A stretch of DNA of 64,000 bases from Mermis nigrescens (lineage: Eukaryota > Nematoda > Enoplea > Mermithida > Mermithidae). The notes beneath the pieces were generated by a model. It made no database searches, was not told the DNA's origin, and saw only the letters and a list, made by a program, of their open reading frames with translations. This document shows, in pieces, positions 19,407 through 31,510 of this stretch (position 1 is its first letter; each line of letters starts with the position of its first letter). The stretch spans positions 682,001 to 746,000 of the forward strand of contig JAVLUZ010000150.1 of assembly GCA_036768485.1 (NCBI GenBank), written 5' to 3'. The translations under genes and the position numbers were made by a program.

Positions 19407-19591
19407 CAGGGGCGGATTTAGGGGGCGGCCGCCCCCCCCCATTGGCCCAAAATAGCGCGCAAAATTAAGGATTTTTGAGCGATTTTTAGTGATTTTCGGG
19501 TTAAAACGGCTAATTTTTCCGCCCAAGTCAGGGTTCCGCCCCCCCCCCTTAGGGGTACCGCCCCCTTAGGAAAATACTGAATCCGCCACTG
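19407..19591. mobile_element. hAT-type MITE with 8-bp target duplication
   Basis: A 185-bp element begins CAGGGGCGGATTTAG and ends CTGAATCCGCCACTG. It is flanked by perfect GTCTGGGG duplications (19399-19406 and 19592-19599). The 8-bp duplication and CAG.GGCGGA ends fit the hAT superfamily. The interior is GGGGGCGGCCGCCCCC-rich and non-coding. Confidence 0.88.
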
Positions 19592-19943
19592 GTCTGGGGT
19601 CAGCCAGAGAGCCTTTTTGAACCAGATGCCTCTAAAACGGGTGCAATATTAAAATAGCGCAAAAACTCGGGAATTCATTATTTCTATTCAATTTCAAGCA
19701 TGTTCGCAGAAAATATTTCATTTTCATTCACTCTTGGCCTTTATTTTTCCTTATACTCGTATTCCCAAAAATTTTTCCATCTTTCCCATTTCAGAGGGTG
19801 GGCCCTCGAACGCCCCTTCTCCAAATGCATGTCTGCTCAGGGCCATTCGGAAAATTTTCAATAATACGGTCGTTCCTCGCTGGGTTCAATCGGGTGGTTT
19901 TGTCAAAATTTAAAATCATGGACTTAAAATATCCCACGAGGCA

Positions 19944-20036
19944 AATATGGAGAAAAATCTCTGAACATATGAAAATTCCATTAATCATTTCCACAAACAC
20001 GTACTCATAAACAACTTCCAAATTTATATTACCAGT
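19944..20036 (-). pseudogene. NPC2-like C-terminus, out of frame
   Basis: Reading minus one relative to the frame above gives NINLEVVYEYVF and GIFICSEIFLHI. This resembles the last strands of NPC2 (KLVVEWQL...LFCWEIPVQI) with the sixth cysteine. The frame stays open to 19791 and runs into unrelated sequence, so the normal stop is also missing. An intron donor GTAATA at this point is the alternative, but the homology continues straight across it. Confidence 0.65.
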
Positions 20037-22605
20037 GTCGGATAGTAACTTTCTACGAAGACTTTCGTTTTGTAAACGTATTCTTGTCCTGGAATCAAAG
20101 GGCAATTCAAGTTTGAGTCGACGCATGCATTTGAATTGTTCAATGCAAACGGAGCCATGACGCCGTATACTCGACCGTGGACTACGGTCCTCAGCGAATT
20201 GACTCTAACAGCTGAAAAATGTGCAAAAAAGTTTTTGAAACGAGATTCAATCAAATGAACACCCATAATCTTATGTAGGTACGGTTATATTTTAAAACTG
20301 AAAAGATATTCTTAAGCGAAACAATTAATGAGTGGCGGAAATACGTGTTCCTGGGGGAAGGGTTTTGTCCCCCGGAATGGAGACTGACCCCCGCAAATGA
20401 CTGTGACCCCCAGAATAGTTGTTTTTTCCATAAAAATTGTAAAAATTGTGCCTTTTTGAGCGTTTTTAGCCCATTTTTGACTCAAAAGTATCAAATTTTC
20501 ATCTCATTTTCGACTATCTTTTGTTAGATTTTGTCAATTTTTTAAAATTTGTTTTCGAAATTTGTTCACGTTTTCATATTCTAGAAAGAATGAGCATTGT
20601 CCGAAACGTCTAAAAATAGCGTTTTGACGTGTACACACCGTTGTAGCCCAAAAAAGGCATATTTGGAAATTTTTTAGGGCTGAACCCCCCCCAGATTTTC
20701 CATGCTTTACATGTATGGTGGCGAATAGGATTTTCCTAAGGGGGCGGAACCTAAAATTTTCCGAAAAAAGTCAAAAATAGGTCGAAAATTTGTCCTAGCG
20801 TGAAATGGCGTTTTTTCGACGTTTTGTGTTGTCTACTTTTGTTAGCGGCGCAATTATCGACAATTTTACTCGGAAAAAAATAAATTTCTCTGATTTCATC
20901 GAAAATCTGGTGCAAAACGCCAGAAAATTTGTGAAATCAAGCTAAAAACCGTTTAGAAGCTTGAATTACTGCTCTATCTCCTGAACATTTTTAGCATTTG
21001 ACATAAAACGTCGAAAATTTCTAAAAGCTATGCTAGAAAATAGAAGAAAACTATGCTGAAAACGCTGTTTTTGCTCTTGAAATCGTTTTCAAAAGTATGC
21101 CCTGAGCAGAAGGAAATAAATGTCATTAATATGTATTTTTCGGCGCGAAGCGCCGGAAAAATATATAGAAGTTATGATCACTGACGGCCAATTGCACATC
21201 AAATATCCATTCTTCATCTCGCCAATTATTTTGGGCCAGTTAGGGGGCGGCCGCCCTTTATCGCCACCCCCTTCCCACTTAAATACGCCTATGCAATCAG
21301 TTTAGCCGCCTGATTTTTCTTATCGCGTACTTGGCACAAATTTGACGCGAATTTCCGTGTAGTTTCCTTTGGTCAAAGGGCAGATTTTCCGTGGAATCGG
21401 TCCTGGACATGGACTAACATCAACTTCTAGTACTTTGAACTTTGGTTCTGAACGAATTACGCATAACGAATTAAGAATCTTGCGAATCATTATAACTCAA
21501 GGTTCTTTAATGTGATATATCAGAGAAATTCAGAAATCACCACGAGGAAATGTAAATTATGAGTAAACCTTTTATGGTACACACACAAACATATTTTTTA
21601 GGAATTTTAAAAGAACAATAAGTTCGTTATTCATCTCACAATAATAATGCTCGTGTAATCTATACATGACGAAGAAATGAAAAAAGCTTCATGCCTGCTA
21701 ATTAATTTCGAAAATCGGCTAGGTACATATCGGTTTTTGAAGCAAGTATGAAAATCCCGTAACTGTATGAAAGTATTATAGATGCACTATCAAATAAGAG
21801 CGTGAAGCCAAATATTTTTTGAAAATTGCTTGTCCCTACCCTAAGCTGACGTTAACCCATTTCAACAAGCGCTTTGAAATATAAACTCATAATCAGCATT
21901 ATTTTTGCTAAGACGTCAATCTCGCCATATCTCCAAACGCTCCTATACGATTCCTCATTGCGTACTTTTTCAGAGAGAAATTTTATGTTTTTAACATTTT
22001 GAACTTGGTTATTCCCTGAAGTTTTTCGATAGTGAATTATGCAAATGCTAAAACCGTTTAAATGCTTCCATGCATATGTAATTTCACATCAACGAAATGG
22101 GAAATTGGAATTTATCTACTGAATATCTGAATATACAAAATAAATTGTTAAAGCACGGTGATGAATTGCCGGCTTCGAAATTTGATACTGCTGAGCATAC
22201 ATGGGCAACAACCAAATTCTAGGGATCCGATGGGGGAAAATTGACAAATATAGCACCAAAAAATCAATTCTGGGGTCTTTTGATTTTTTTGTGGGTTGGG
22301 GTTTCACCGGATTAAGGGGAAGTCCAGACCCCACCCGCACGCCTATGTGTGCTGCTGAGTCGATAGAAAAAATGTGCTCTTATTTCACACCTGGTTTTAG
22401 ATTGTTACCCACCTACCCTTTCTTCCTTAAATAATATACAACCAGAAGACAGACCGACATTTAATTCTAGAATATAAAAAACAAACTAACTTATTTTGCA
22501 TTCTTTGAATACAACACCCTTGTTCGCAGAAGCATCATCACACTTGTGGCGTAGGAAGCAAACTGCAAGAATGAGATTTATAATTAATATATCAAAAGTC
22601 GCCAT
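19944..22605 (-). CDS. Npc2: NPC2-like ML-domain sterol-binding protein (3 exons, 3' frameshift)
   Basis: NPC2/ML proteins are small secreted or lysosomal carriers that bind cholesterol and other lipids; arthropods have several. Three minus-strand exons join with matching phases: 22605-22491, 21447-21331, and 20211 downward. The first has an ATG, a hydrophobic signal peptide (ILIINLILAVCFL) and VVFKECK. The second has VDVSPCP and KICPLTKGNYTEIRVKF. The third has TVVHGRVYGVMAPF, ACVDSNLNCPLIPG and KVFVESYYP. The next piece, NLEVVYEYVF...GIFICSEI, fits the ML C-terminus but lies in another frame, one base out. The six expected cysteines are present if that tail is counted. The break is either a sequence error or a mark of a pseudogene. 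The original stop is unclear. Confidence 0.88.
20024..20211 (-). CDS. Npc2: NPC2-like exon 3 (in-frame part)
   Basis: The acceptor TTTTTCAG ends at 20212 on the minus strand. CT completes the split ACT codon. The frame encodes VRVNSLRTVVHGRVYGVMAP, ACVDSNLNCPLIPGQEYVYK and FVESYYPTLVI, then TAA (20026-20024). The hydrophobic pocket and cysteines 4 and 5 of the ML fold are here. The early stop removes the last beta strands. Confidence 0.88.
20708..21293. mobile_element. hAT-type MITE relative inside NPC2 intron 2
   Basis: It is similar throughout to the element at 45961-46580 (ATAGGATTTTCCTAAGGGGGCGG..., GAAAATCTGGTGCAAAACGC, AGGGGGCGGCCGCCC...TTAAATACGCC). The ends are eroded and no target duplication was found. 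It contains the GGCGCGAAGCGCC hairpin at 21142-21154. Confidence 0.7.
21331..21447 (-). CDS. Npc2: NPC2-like exon 2
   Basis: The acceptor CGTTCAG ends at 21448 and the donor GTACGC begins at 21330. Two bases, 38 codons and one base give a phase 1 to phase 1 exon. It encodes KFKVLEVDVSPCPGPIPRK, then ICPLTKGNYTEIRVKFVP. This is the SPC...C.L.KG segment of ML proteins with cysteines 2 and 3. Confidence 0.92.
22491..22605 (-). CDS. Npc2: NPC2-like exon 1 with signal peptide
   Basis: ATG at 22605-22603 begins 38 codons plus one base before the donor GTTAGT. Residues 4-18 are hydrophobic (signal peptide), followed by ASANKGVVFKECK, the family's VxFxDC start of the mature domain. It joins exon 2 through an AAA codon. 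The 5' UTR and promoter were not defined. Confidence 0.9.
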
Positions 22606-23299
22606 TATTGCAGACAGCTAGCAGAATAAAAATGGCGAATGAATAGAAAAAAGTGACCCTATAGTCCTACTATGAGCCTATTGCCAAACTCACGATTTGG
22701 GACAACTCAAATAAAAGATAAGAAACATCCTAACTGGTTGATTGTTATATTTTGTGCGTTACAGATTGCATTGCTAAACGTGCCCTAGACGTCTGTAACG
22801 AAATTAATACTTTCAAACATACGAGCAAATTTGCGAACACTGTTATCAGAGCTGAGGTCTCCAAAGGTCCAAAGAAAACTCAAAAAAGAACATTAATATT
22901 TTAATTTGTATTTGTGATGTGCCTTTCATTTTATTGGCCGTTTGCATACAAAATGCCTATTAATTGTATAATTCGTCGCACACAATATGCACAGCCTTGA
23001 ACTGAGAATAAATTAGAGGTCTTACTCATCATTATAAATACAAAAAGCAGTGAAGCAGTGGAAGCTTAATGAAAAAAAGGAAAATCTGATGTTTCAGGAA
23101 CTTTTTCTAAATGATTATACTTACCATGAAAGGTAGGCATTTAATCTCCTGTAAGTAAATAAGTGCATTCATCTGATGGGTAGGTGGCACCACACATAGA
23201 CATTGGGGCTTTTTGGGGAGCTTTAGACTTCCATAGAATTCAAAACACTCCCCGCAAAATATGATAGTCCAAGCCATGTGTTCTTAGGGGTTGGCCCCA

Positions 23300-23635
23300 G
23301 AATGACATCTGACTCCTCGCAAAAATGGCAGCGACCCATCAGAATTGTCGATTTGTCGTAAAACATGTAAAAAGCGTACCGTTTTAAGCGTTTTTAGCTC
23401 ATTTTTGGCTCAAGAGCCTCAAATTTTCGGCGCTTCGCGGCGTATATACACAATTTACTCAATTTTTTTCAAATTTTTCTGAAATTTTTTCATGTTTTTA
23501 TGTTATAAAAAGAACGAGCATTGTTCGAACGTCAAAAAAACAGTGTTTTACCCACCTTTTTTAGCCCAAAGGCACTTTTTAAAAATTTCTTTGACCTGAC
23601 CCCCCAGAATTCCCGTGCTGTACATGTATGGTCCG
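23300..23635. repeat. GCTGTACATGTATGG-end repeat
   Basis: A roughly 330-bp repeat carries TTTTAAGCGTTTTTAGC, TTTTCGGCGCTTCGCGG and TTCATGTTTTTATG, ending GTGCTGTACATGTATGG. It is related to the 25525-25945 and 38725-39104 repeats. Confidence 0.6.
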
Positions 23636-23767
23636 AGCCCCCCTCGAATGAGTGTTTTTTATGATTTTGCCCATCAGGCCCCCAGAATTTGACTTTTGCT
23701 TATGATGGACACCTATACTATGTTATGGAAAACATAAAATATCAACCTTCGATGCAAGCAACAAGTA

Positions 23768-24180
23768 CAGGGTGGCGCAGAGAAACATCCACCAGATCTT
23801 TACGTAATTTTTGGAGTACCTCTGACCCTGCGGTATTTTTCAGCTTATAAAGAGAATATTTTGCTTAGAGTATGCAAACTTTTATTCGATGATTTGAATA
23901 GCTAAGTTATTTTTTTCAATTTAACGGAAAATGGTTTTTTCTGTACCTTCTTAACACACAATTTCTGAGAAGTTCAACCTTCGACAATGGTGAGTTGTGA
24001 TAAGTCGGAAATTAATCGTACCTCAGAACAACATATATAGCACAGTTTTTATTCTAACATCATGGTGCTATTCATTTGACTTGAAAACAAAAATTCGCTG
24101 TGCTACAGTACGCCAAACATTGAAATTTTCGCCATTTTAACTATTTTTCACTACTTTTATTAAAATTCGATTTTCTCCAC
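23768..24180. repeat. Possible CAGGGTGG MITE remnant and unclassified AT-rich DNA
   Basis: TA followed by CAGGGTGGCGCAGAGAAAC resembles the foldback-MITE end, but no matching 3' end was found. The rest is unclassified AT-rich sequence. Confidence 0.3.
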
Positions 24181-24187
24181 GAATATT

Positions 24188-25010
24188 TAATATCATTCAT
24201 TCAAACAGCTTTTAATCGATAGAAGAAAAAATTTTCTATCAGCTGGATGCCGAAAAGTGTTATACACATCAATTAACACTTTACATTGCGGTTTAAACTT
24301 GATCAGAATTCGTTAAAAATTACAAAAAATTTTAATTTATTTTCGGTTACTGCGGGTCCCTTAAATGAAAAGCAAAAACTTTTGCCCTTTTTACACAGCT
24401 TGTGCCTTGGACTAGATGCAAAAAAATTTTATGAAAAAAGTACCCTGGACTATCAAAACAAGCGTCCGATTGACCCAATATACCCAAATTTGCATTTAAA
24501 AATAGTGCATTGCATAAGCACAGCCTTTCCTCAACGAATACCTACTTAATATCATTCGTTAAAACAGCAACCAATTAAAAGATAAAAATATTTACTATCA
24601 GCTTATAAACTTAGTACATATTCGTTAAAAATTACAAAATATTTTAACATTTACGGTTCCTGCGGGTCTGTTACATGAAAAGCAAAATAGTTTGCCCTTT
24701 TTACAAAGCTTTTCCCTCAGACTAAACATAAAAAATTTAGTAGAATAAAAGTACCCCGAACTACCAAAACAAGCGTCCGATTGACCCATTTTACCCAAAT
24801 TTGCATATAAAAACAGTGCATTGCATGAGCGGACTTTTTTCAACGAATAATTAATATCATTCGTTGAAACAGCTTCCAATCGATAGAGAAACAAATTTCC
24901 TATCAGTTGGATGCAAAAAATTGTGATACACTTCAGTTTACAATTTACACTGCGGTTTGAACTTAATATACATTCGTTAAGAATTACAAAAAATTTTAAC
25001 ATATTTTTTT
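24188..25010. repeat. Tandem repeat, about 2.5 units of 305-360 bp
   Basis: TAATATCATTCGTT-type unit starts lie at 24188, 24547 and 24852. Each unit contains TTCGTTAAAAATTACAAAA; the first two share GCGTCCGATTGACCCA. Units have diverged by substitutions and indels. The reading frames here are by-products of the repeat. Confidence 0.8.
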
Positions 25011-25524
25011 CAAGCATTTTTTGAACAATTTACGCCCATTATGACTAAAAAAAGCATAAAAATCCTGAAAAATTGCTGAAACATGCACTTATTTAGCAGT
25101 AATTTTTGACAAGGGGTAGCATATCTATCCCGAAAATTTCGGATGAGGTTTTGGGGGTTCTGGGTGACACCCATCCCCCAGGCCCATGTTTGCTCGTAGG
25201 TACCGCATAAGTTTAAAAAATTTCTATAGTAAACACGAATAAAAAGAAACGTTTGCAAATGTGCGACTTGCACATGGTATACACGCTGATAAACGTCAAT
25301 CAACGTAATTATAAACGGAGTTGATCTCGCACACCTTGATTTTGACGGCATTTAAAATGTTTCAACATTACTTTTGAACGTTTGTCCTTGATTATGTCGT
25401 TTTTTCAAAAATAAAAAAAGTTAAAAATTGACCATTAAGGGGTAAATGCTACTCGTATTTTTAATATTATGGGGTAAATCGGCTTTGGAGGTCAATACCC
25501 CGGAGAGCAATTTATGACCAGCAC

Positions 25525-25945
25525 CATACATGATCATGGTGGTTTCAGCCCCCGAAAGAAGTTTTCCACCCCGCATAAATATTTTCACATCCCCCCAGAT
25601 TTCACACTTTTTTAGAAAAATCAAAGGAAATGTTTAGATTTAGGCGTTTTCAGCGATCTGATGGCTCAAAAGCGTCAAATTTTTGGCGCTTCGCGCCAAA
25701 TTGACATTAAATAGTTACTCTTTTTCTATAGTTTGTTCAATTTAATAGTTTTTTCGTAATTCTTTTAAAATTTTTTGTTTGTATGTTTTAAAAAGAAAGA
25801 ATATCCTCAGAAACGCTTAAAATCTTTTTTAACGCATATCTATGGGTTTTAAGCCTGGTTTTTAAGCCTAAAAAGGCACTTCAAAAAATTTTTTTTATTC
25901 CACCCCCCTCCCCAGAATTTTTTTGCTGTGCACGTCTGACCAGCA
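25525..25945. repeat. CATGATC...GCTGTGCATGTCTG repeat, copy 1
   Basis: This 0.4 kb repeat runs from TACATGATCATGG to GCTGTGCACGTCTG and contains GGCGCTTCGCGCC at 25686-25698. Copies lie at 38725-39104, 43732-44097 and 58613-58872, with inverted relatives at about 42645-42995 and 48661-49012. Confidence 0.7.
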
Positions 25946-26542
25946 CTTGCTATGAATGTCTGACCAGCACTTGCTGTGCATGTCTGGTCAGCATTCATGA
26001 TAGGTTTTCGAAGTTTTGTAAAATATAAAATTTTGATTGTGTTTAGATGTCCTATACTTTCAGCTTTGAATAAATCGGAAGAAGAGCTTGACATGAAACA
26101 TGAATGCTTGCATCGGCAGTGTTTCATTTATTGATAAATTGTGATACAGATTTACATTTGTTATTATTACTCGTGCAATCGTTACTAGTTAAAAATGTGC
26201 AATTAAATGGTTGAAAGAAATTGCACCAACAAGATGCTTAGTGACTTTTATTTAGGGGTCAAAATGTGAGGATGTTCGAATAGCAGTTAAACCCGTCAAT
26301 GTTTTAGGATAGTTCTTAAGGGCGATGGCACACGATTAATTTGTGTAGATTTCGTTTGCCAGCCATCACAAAGAAATCAATGACTGCTGAGTGAAAATGA
26401 AAAAGTAGTGATGTGGAAAATTGCATGAAAAGATTTGAGGAATGATAAAAAGTTTTAAATTAAAAACGTAGCAAAAAGCAAAAATTTGATGAAAAATGAA
26501 AATTTCCACGAAAAATTAATGATGAAAACGATGCATATGAAA

Positions 26543-27332
26543 AATTTGGCCCAACCCGTAAATCCTACTAATGAAAAAGATAGGGAGAAAGAAAAAGCAT
26601 GATAAGCATAGGTAACAACACCCGGAGCCTGGGAGAAACGGCGAAACCGTGATACGCATAGGTAACCACACCCGGAGTCCGGGAGAAACGGCGAAACCAT
26701 GATAAGTATAGGTAACCACAACGGGAGACTGGCAGAAACGGGAGAAACGGCGAAACAAGCATAGGTAACCACACCGGGAGCCTGGGAGAAATGGGAGAAA
26801 CGGCGAAACCATGATAAGTATAGGTAACCACACCCGGAGACTGGGAGAAACGGCGAAACCATGATAAGCATAGGTAACCACACCGGGAGCCTGGGAGAAA
26901 CGGGAGAAACGGCTAAACCATGATGAGCATAGGTAACCACACCGGGAGCCTGAGAGAAACGGGAGAAACGGCGAAACCATGATAAGTATAGGTAACCACA
27001 CCGGGAGACTGGGAGAAACGGGAGAAACGGCGAAACCATGATAAGCATAGGTAACTACACCCGGAGCCTGGGAGAAACGGGAGAAACGGCGAAACCATGA
27101 TAAGCATAGGTAACCACATCCGGAGCCTGGGAGAAACGGGAGAAATGGCGAAACCATGATAAGCATAGGTAACCATACCCGGAGAAACGTTTCTCCCTGG
27201 AGAAACGTTTCTCCCACCGGGGGAAATTTTTGATGGGAGAAACGTTTCTCCCTCCGGGGGAATTTGATGGGAGAAACGTTTCTCCCACCGGGGGAAACAC
27301 TAGTAGGATTTACGGGTTGGCCCAAAAATTTT
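26543..27332. mobile_element. Element with inverted ends and 59-bp minisatellite core
   Basis: GGCCCAACCCGTAAATCCTA at about 26548 is matched inverted by TAGGATTTACGGGTTGG at about 27303-27319; the match is about 28 bp. Between them lie a 59-bp tandem array and several GGAGAAACGTTTCTCC palindromes. This looks like a non-autonomous element whose interior became a minisatellite. No transposase is seen; the open frames are repeat artefacts. Confidence 0.7.
26594..27182. repeat. 59-bp minisatellite, about 10 units
   Basis: The unit contains ATGATAAGCATAGGTAACCA and GGGAGCCTGGGAGAAACGG. Some units lack a CGGGAGAAA block. Because 59 is not a multiple of 3, each strand reads the repeat in rotating frames. 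This explains the long but meaningless minus-strand frames. Confidence 0.92.
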
Positions 27333-27334
27333 GG

Positions 27335-28241
<907 letters not shown>

Positions 28242-28319
28242 CTTCCAAGACGAGTATAATTAGGCCCGTGTCCAGGATTCGGCAAAGGAGGGGCGAACCC
28301 AACATATTAGTATAAACTA

Positions 28320-29500
28320 TATCGGAAAATCCGTCCGGATAGCTCGCGGAAGGGTCTAGGACAATTCGTAGGAAGACAATTCGTAGAACGACAATTGGTA
28401 GGAGGACAATTAGTAGGATGACAATTTGTAGGATAGGACAATTGGTCGAAGGACAATTCGTAGGATGAAGTACCTACCACGATAAATGAAATCAAATTAT
28501 ATGAAGTTTAATCACACACGAACAGCACAAAAATCATTCTCAGATGAAGGAGAGGGTTAATGCGACCAGATCAATGGGCTTCTGGGGGATATTTTTATTA
28601 TTGTGCGATTTTGGCCCAAAAATGGATAAAAATCGCTAAAAATTTCATGTTTTTTCTCGAGTCGGGACGGATTGCGAGTGGGGGAGACGGACCCATCTTA
28701 GGTGGGGCGAGGCCCCCATCAGATTCTTTGATAATCTGGACCAGAATCATGAAGAAGGAAATTGTCACCGTTAGGCAAAAATTTGTATTCATCCGGTAAG
28801 TTAAGTTCAGCTAACGTTTTTGGCTGCGGAGGCGCTTGTCCTTGCCGCGTACGTCGAACTGACCGCCGAGAAAGCTGGGCAGATGCAGCGGGCGATACGC
28901 TATTAACAGCAACATTCACAATAACCTTTGTATCTCGGACTTGTGATTTAAGCTCATTCACAACATTCAAAATTTCGCTTCGAGTAGGATCAGGGGCACG
29001 GGAATGATTTCCCCGGATTGTTACTCTCTCGCCATGCTCGGCGCCAAAGTCAGTATGTGCCTAGCTTTTCATGTCGTACGTTTTTCGCAAGTCCAGTAAG
29101 TTTCATCATTGCTATCAGCTTCTCGATTGTAAGCATATCCGTCAAAAAATAGCTTTCTTTTTCCACGCTCAGTCAAGTAAAATTCGGCCATTTTGCAACA
29201 AGTCAACGAAATCATGAAAAATAGCGACCACAACTCTCCTGACATTTAACCGTAAATGATTTTGACCACTGTGACATGTTGACCGAAATTAACCCATTCA
29301 TTACCTCTTGTTTACTGTACTGCACTCTTTGCGTAATTGCTACCTACATTATGTACATACGATACCTACTAGTTGGTATCCTACCAATTGACCTATACAA
29401 CAAATTGTCTTTCTACGAATTGTCATCCCACCAGTTGTCCTCCTACGAATTGTTTTCCTACCAATTGTCCGGATTCCCTCGCGGAAACCGCATGTTTAGA
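28320..29500. mobile_element. FLYWCH-carrying element with inverted tandem-array ends
   Basis: The left end (28360-28470) is an array of GACAATTCGTAGGA-type units. The right end (29383-29482) is the same array inverted, followed by CCGGATTCCCTCGCGG, which matches GATAGCTCGCGG on the left. Between them is a decayed minus-strand FLYWCH reading frame. FLYWCH domains are common in MULE-type transposases and their domesticated relatives. The arrangement suggests a MULE-like transposon about 1.2 kb long, now without a catalytic domain. Confidence 0.65.
28719..29191 (-). pseudogene. Broken FLYWCH zinc-finger gene, MULE-type
   Basis: From an ATG at 29191-29189 the frame reads MAEFYLTERGKRKLFFDGY, AYNREADSNDETYWTCEKRT, then hits TGA where a cysteine is expected. 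One base later the FLYWCH homology resumes in another frame: AHTDFGAEHGERVTIRGNHS, RAPDPTRSEILNVVNELKSQ. A linker and LAELNLPDEYKF, NFLLHDSGPDYQRI follow, as seen after the finger in insect MULE proteins. One stop and one missing base make it a pseudogene. The catalytic DDE part is absent. Confidence 0.8.
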
Positions 29501-30966
29501 CATTTACCCACATGCCCTATCCATTGAGTATACAAATTTGAACTTTTCGCAAAAAAATTTTTACTAAAAAAAGTGTAATTTTTGGTCGTGCCCGATTCAA
29601 AATCATAGAAAATACGTTAGATCTTGCGCGAAACGCCGAAAATTTGGAGGTTTTTTCGTCAAAGACATGCAATTTTTCCATCTTTTCGTGCATTATCTTA
29701 CTTTCAGAAGCTTTTTTAACGGCCATGAAAGGACAACCACCACCCCCTTAAATAAAACAGCTCAGAGTATAATAGTAAACTATAAATCATAATTATAATT
29801 TACCATACATTGAGAAATCAAAATTTTGAAAAAATAACGCTTTCAGACCTATCACGGGCAGATTTCTTTTAGACAAGAATTAAATTTATTTGTAATGAAG
29901 GCTAATGATTATTGAAGAAGTGATTTAGCTCCATCATTTTCTGCAAACGATTTTAAATGTGGTCCTCAGCTTATAGTTCAAGGCAACAACAATGAGCCCA
30001 AAGATTTTTACTACAGTACTTTTTGGTCCTTTTAGACCTTTGAAGATTAATGGATCCCCAGAGTCCATTACATATTTATCTTGGCCGCATAATTACAACC
30101 TATTCTCGATTTATTATAATCGTGCATAGCTATAACGAAGCAGAAAAATAGTTTGTGTAAAAAGCAGCATATCACAAAGTCCACAAGGTAGGCATTACAG
30201 ACGAAAAAATATTATGTTTGCACGCATACGTATAAAAATACGGTACGAAACAGAGTAACTAACATACGTAAATACATACGTATGTATTTTGTACAGACAG
30301 ACAAGCATGTAGCTAATAAATATAGATCTTTACACGGATGGACCGAATGATATTGGCACTTTGATGTAATGGTGGTTCTCTGAGCGCTCTTAGATATGGA
30401 CAAATAAATACGTTGGCCAGCTGTTCCGGCTCAAATGAACCTATAAGGGATAAGGAGTACAAACGAAAGACTTACTTTGCTTGACATGCAACGCCCAACT
30501 AATTGACGAGTAAAAAAAGCTGGTTTAAAAAATATAAAATCTGAAGATAACGAAGGATCGCAATACCCAAACTTTCGATGTAAAAGCATTTGAGAAAGAG
30601 AATGAAGATTCACGAAATCTTTGGAAAATCATATTTTATAAATTAGTTTACAATATACCTACTTAGAACATCCATGAATAGCTCGTGCATTGTTTGAATG
30701 CTTCAGTCAAGTCTGACCAGAATATACATGGATTGTAAACAAATGACCGAAATCAGTGTTTTAGACTCATTTCATGTCATTTTGCTGATAAAACAGATAG
30801 ATTTTAAAATGAAAACACAGATCAGCCTATTTTTTAATTTACTGCACGGCTTATGATTTTAAGATTGTTATTCGAACCAAACACGTTTTAATACTAAGAG
30901 GCTTTAACATCTTCTTTTAAGCCAACATGTCTTGATATCCTTTATTGCACTATGAGAGCATGATTA
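29500..30966. other. Intergenic, nothing recognised
   Basis: A short GC-hairpin repeat piece lies near 29520-29750. The remainder shows no gene or named repeat. Confidence 0.45.
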
Positions 30967-30968
30967 TA

Positions 30969-31510
30969 CAGGGTGGGCCATGGAAAAGCTACGTATATCC
31001 CGAAATAACACCACAACTTGAACTCATTTTAGAACAAGTTTTTGAAACCAATTTCAGTAGATAGATAAAAATGTTCATGCTCATCTGAAAAATTCTGGCC
31101 CACAGCCAGTGCTTTGTGCGTTCTAGCGATTTGTTTACACTAGACTTTAATATTGTTTAAACAAAGTAATTTCTGCATTGTGTTTCATTACTGAATATCT
31201 AGGAGCCCTTTTTGACATTATCAACAGTCAAAAGATTATTAGCTTATTAGCCCATCGCTACCATAGAGTAGGTTGAGTACTCCTTCTACTACCTGTAAAA
31301 ACTGCAAAACATAGCTAAAAGAATAAGAAAATTGATGACAGAAACAAACAAGCTCTTGGACTTTTATCAATATCAAATTAGGGTGTAAATAAATCGCTGT
31401 AGCTCCTGAACAGATGGCAGATGGCCAAATTTCTTTACGCGATTCAAACAAGGACATTTTTATCTTTCTAATGGAAGTGGAGTTAGAATTTTACACATGT
31501 TAACGTTTTT
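30969..31510. mobile_element. CAGGGTGGGCC foldback MITE, truncated copy 3
   Basis: After a TA (30967-30968) it starts CAGGGTGGGCCATGG. The interior matches the other copies (AGATAGATAAAAATGTTCAT, GCGATTTGTTTACAC). The right end is lost near 31500. Confidence 0.75.

Noticed and set aside
19308..19526. 72-aa minus frame with GGGGRPLNPPLP
   Set aside because: Translation of the hAT-type MITE interior.
24286..25351. Several 87-130 aa frames
   Set aside because: They coincide with the 305-360 bp tandem repeat and with AT-rich DNA; the same peptide pieces recur on both strands.
26455..27325. Long minus-strand open frames (up to 269 aa) rich in VSPFLP and VVTYAYHG
   Set aside because: They are the 59-bp minisatellite read in rotating frames. 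All three frames stay open and give the same phrases.
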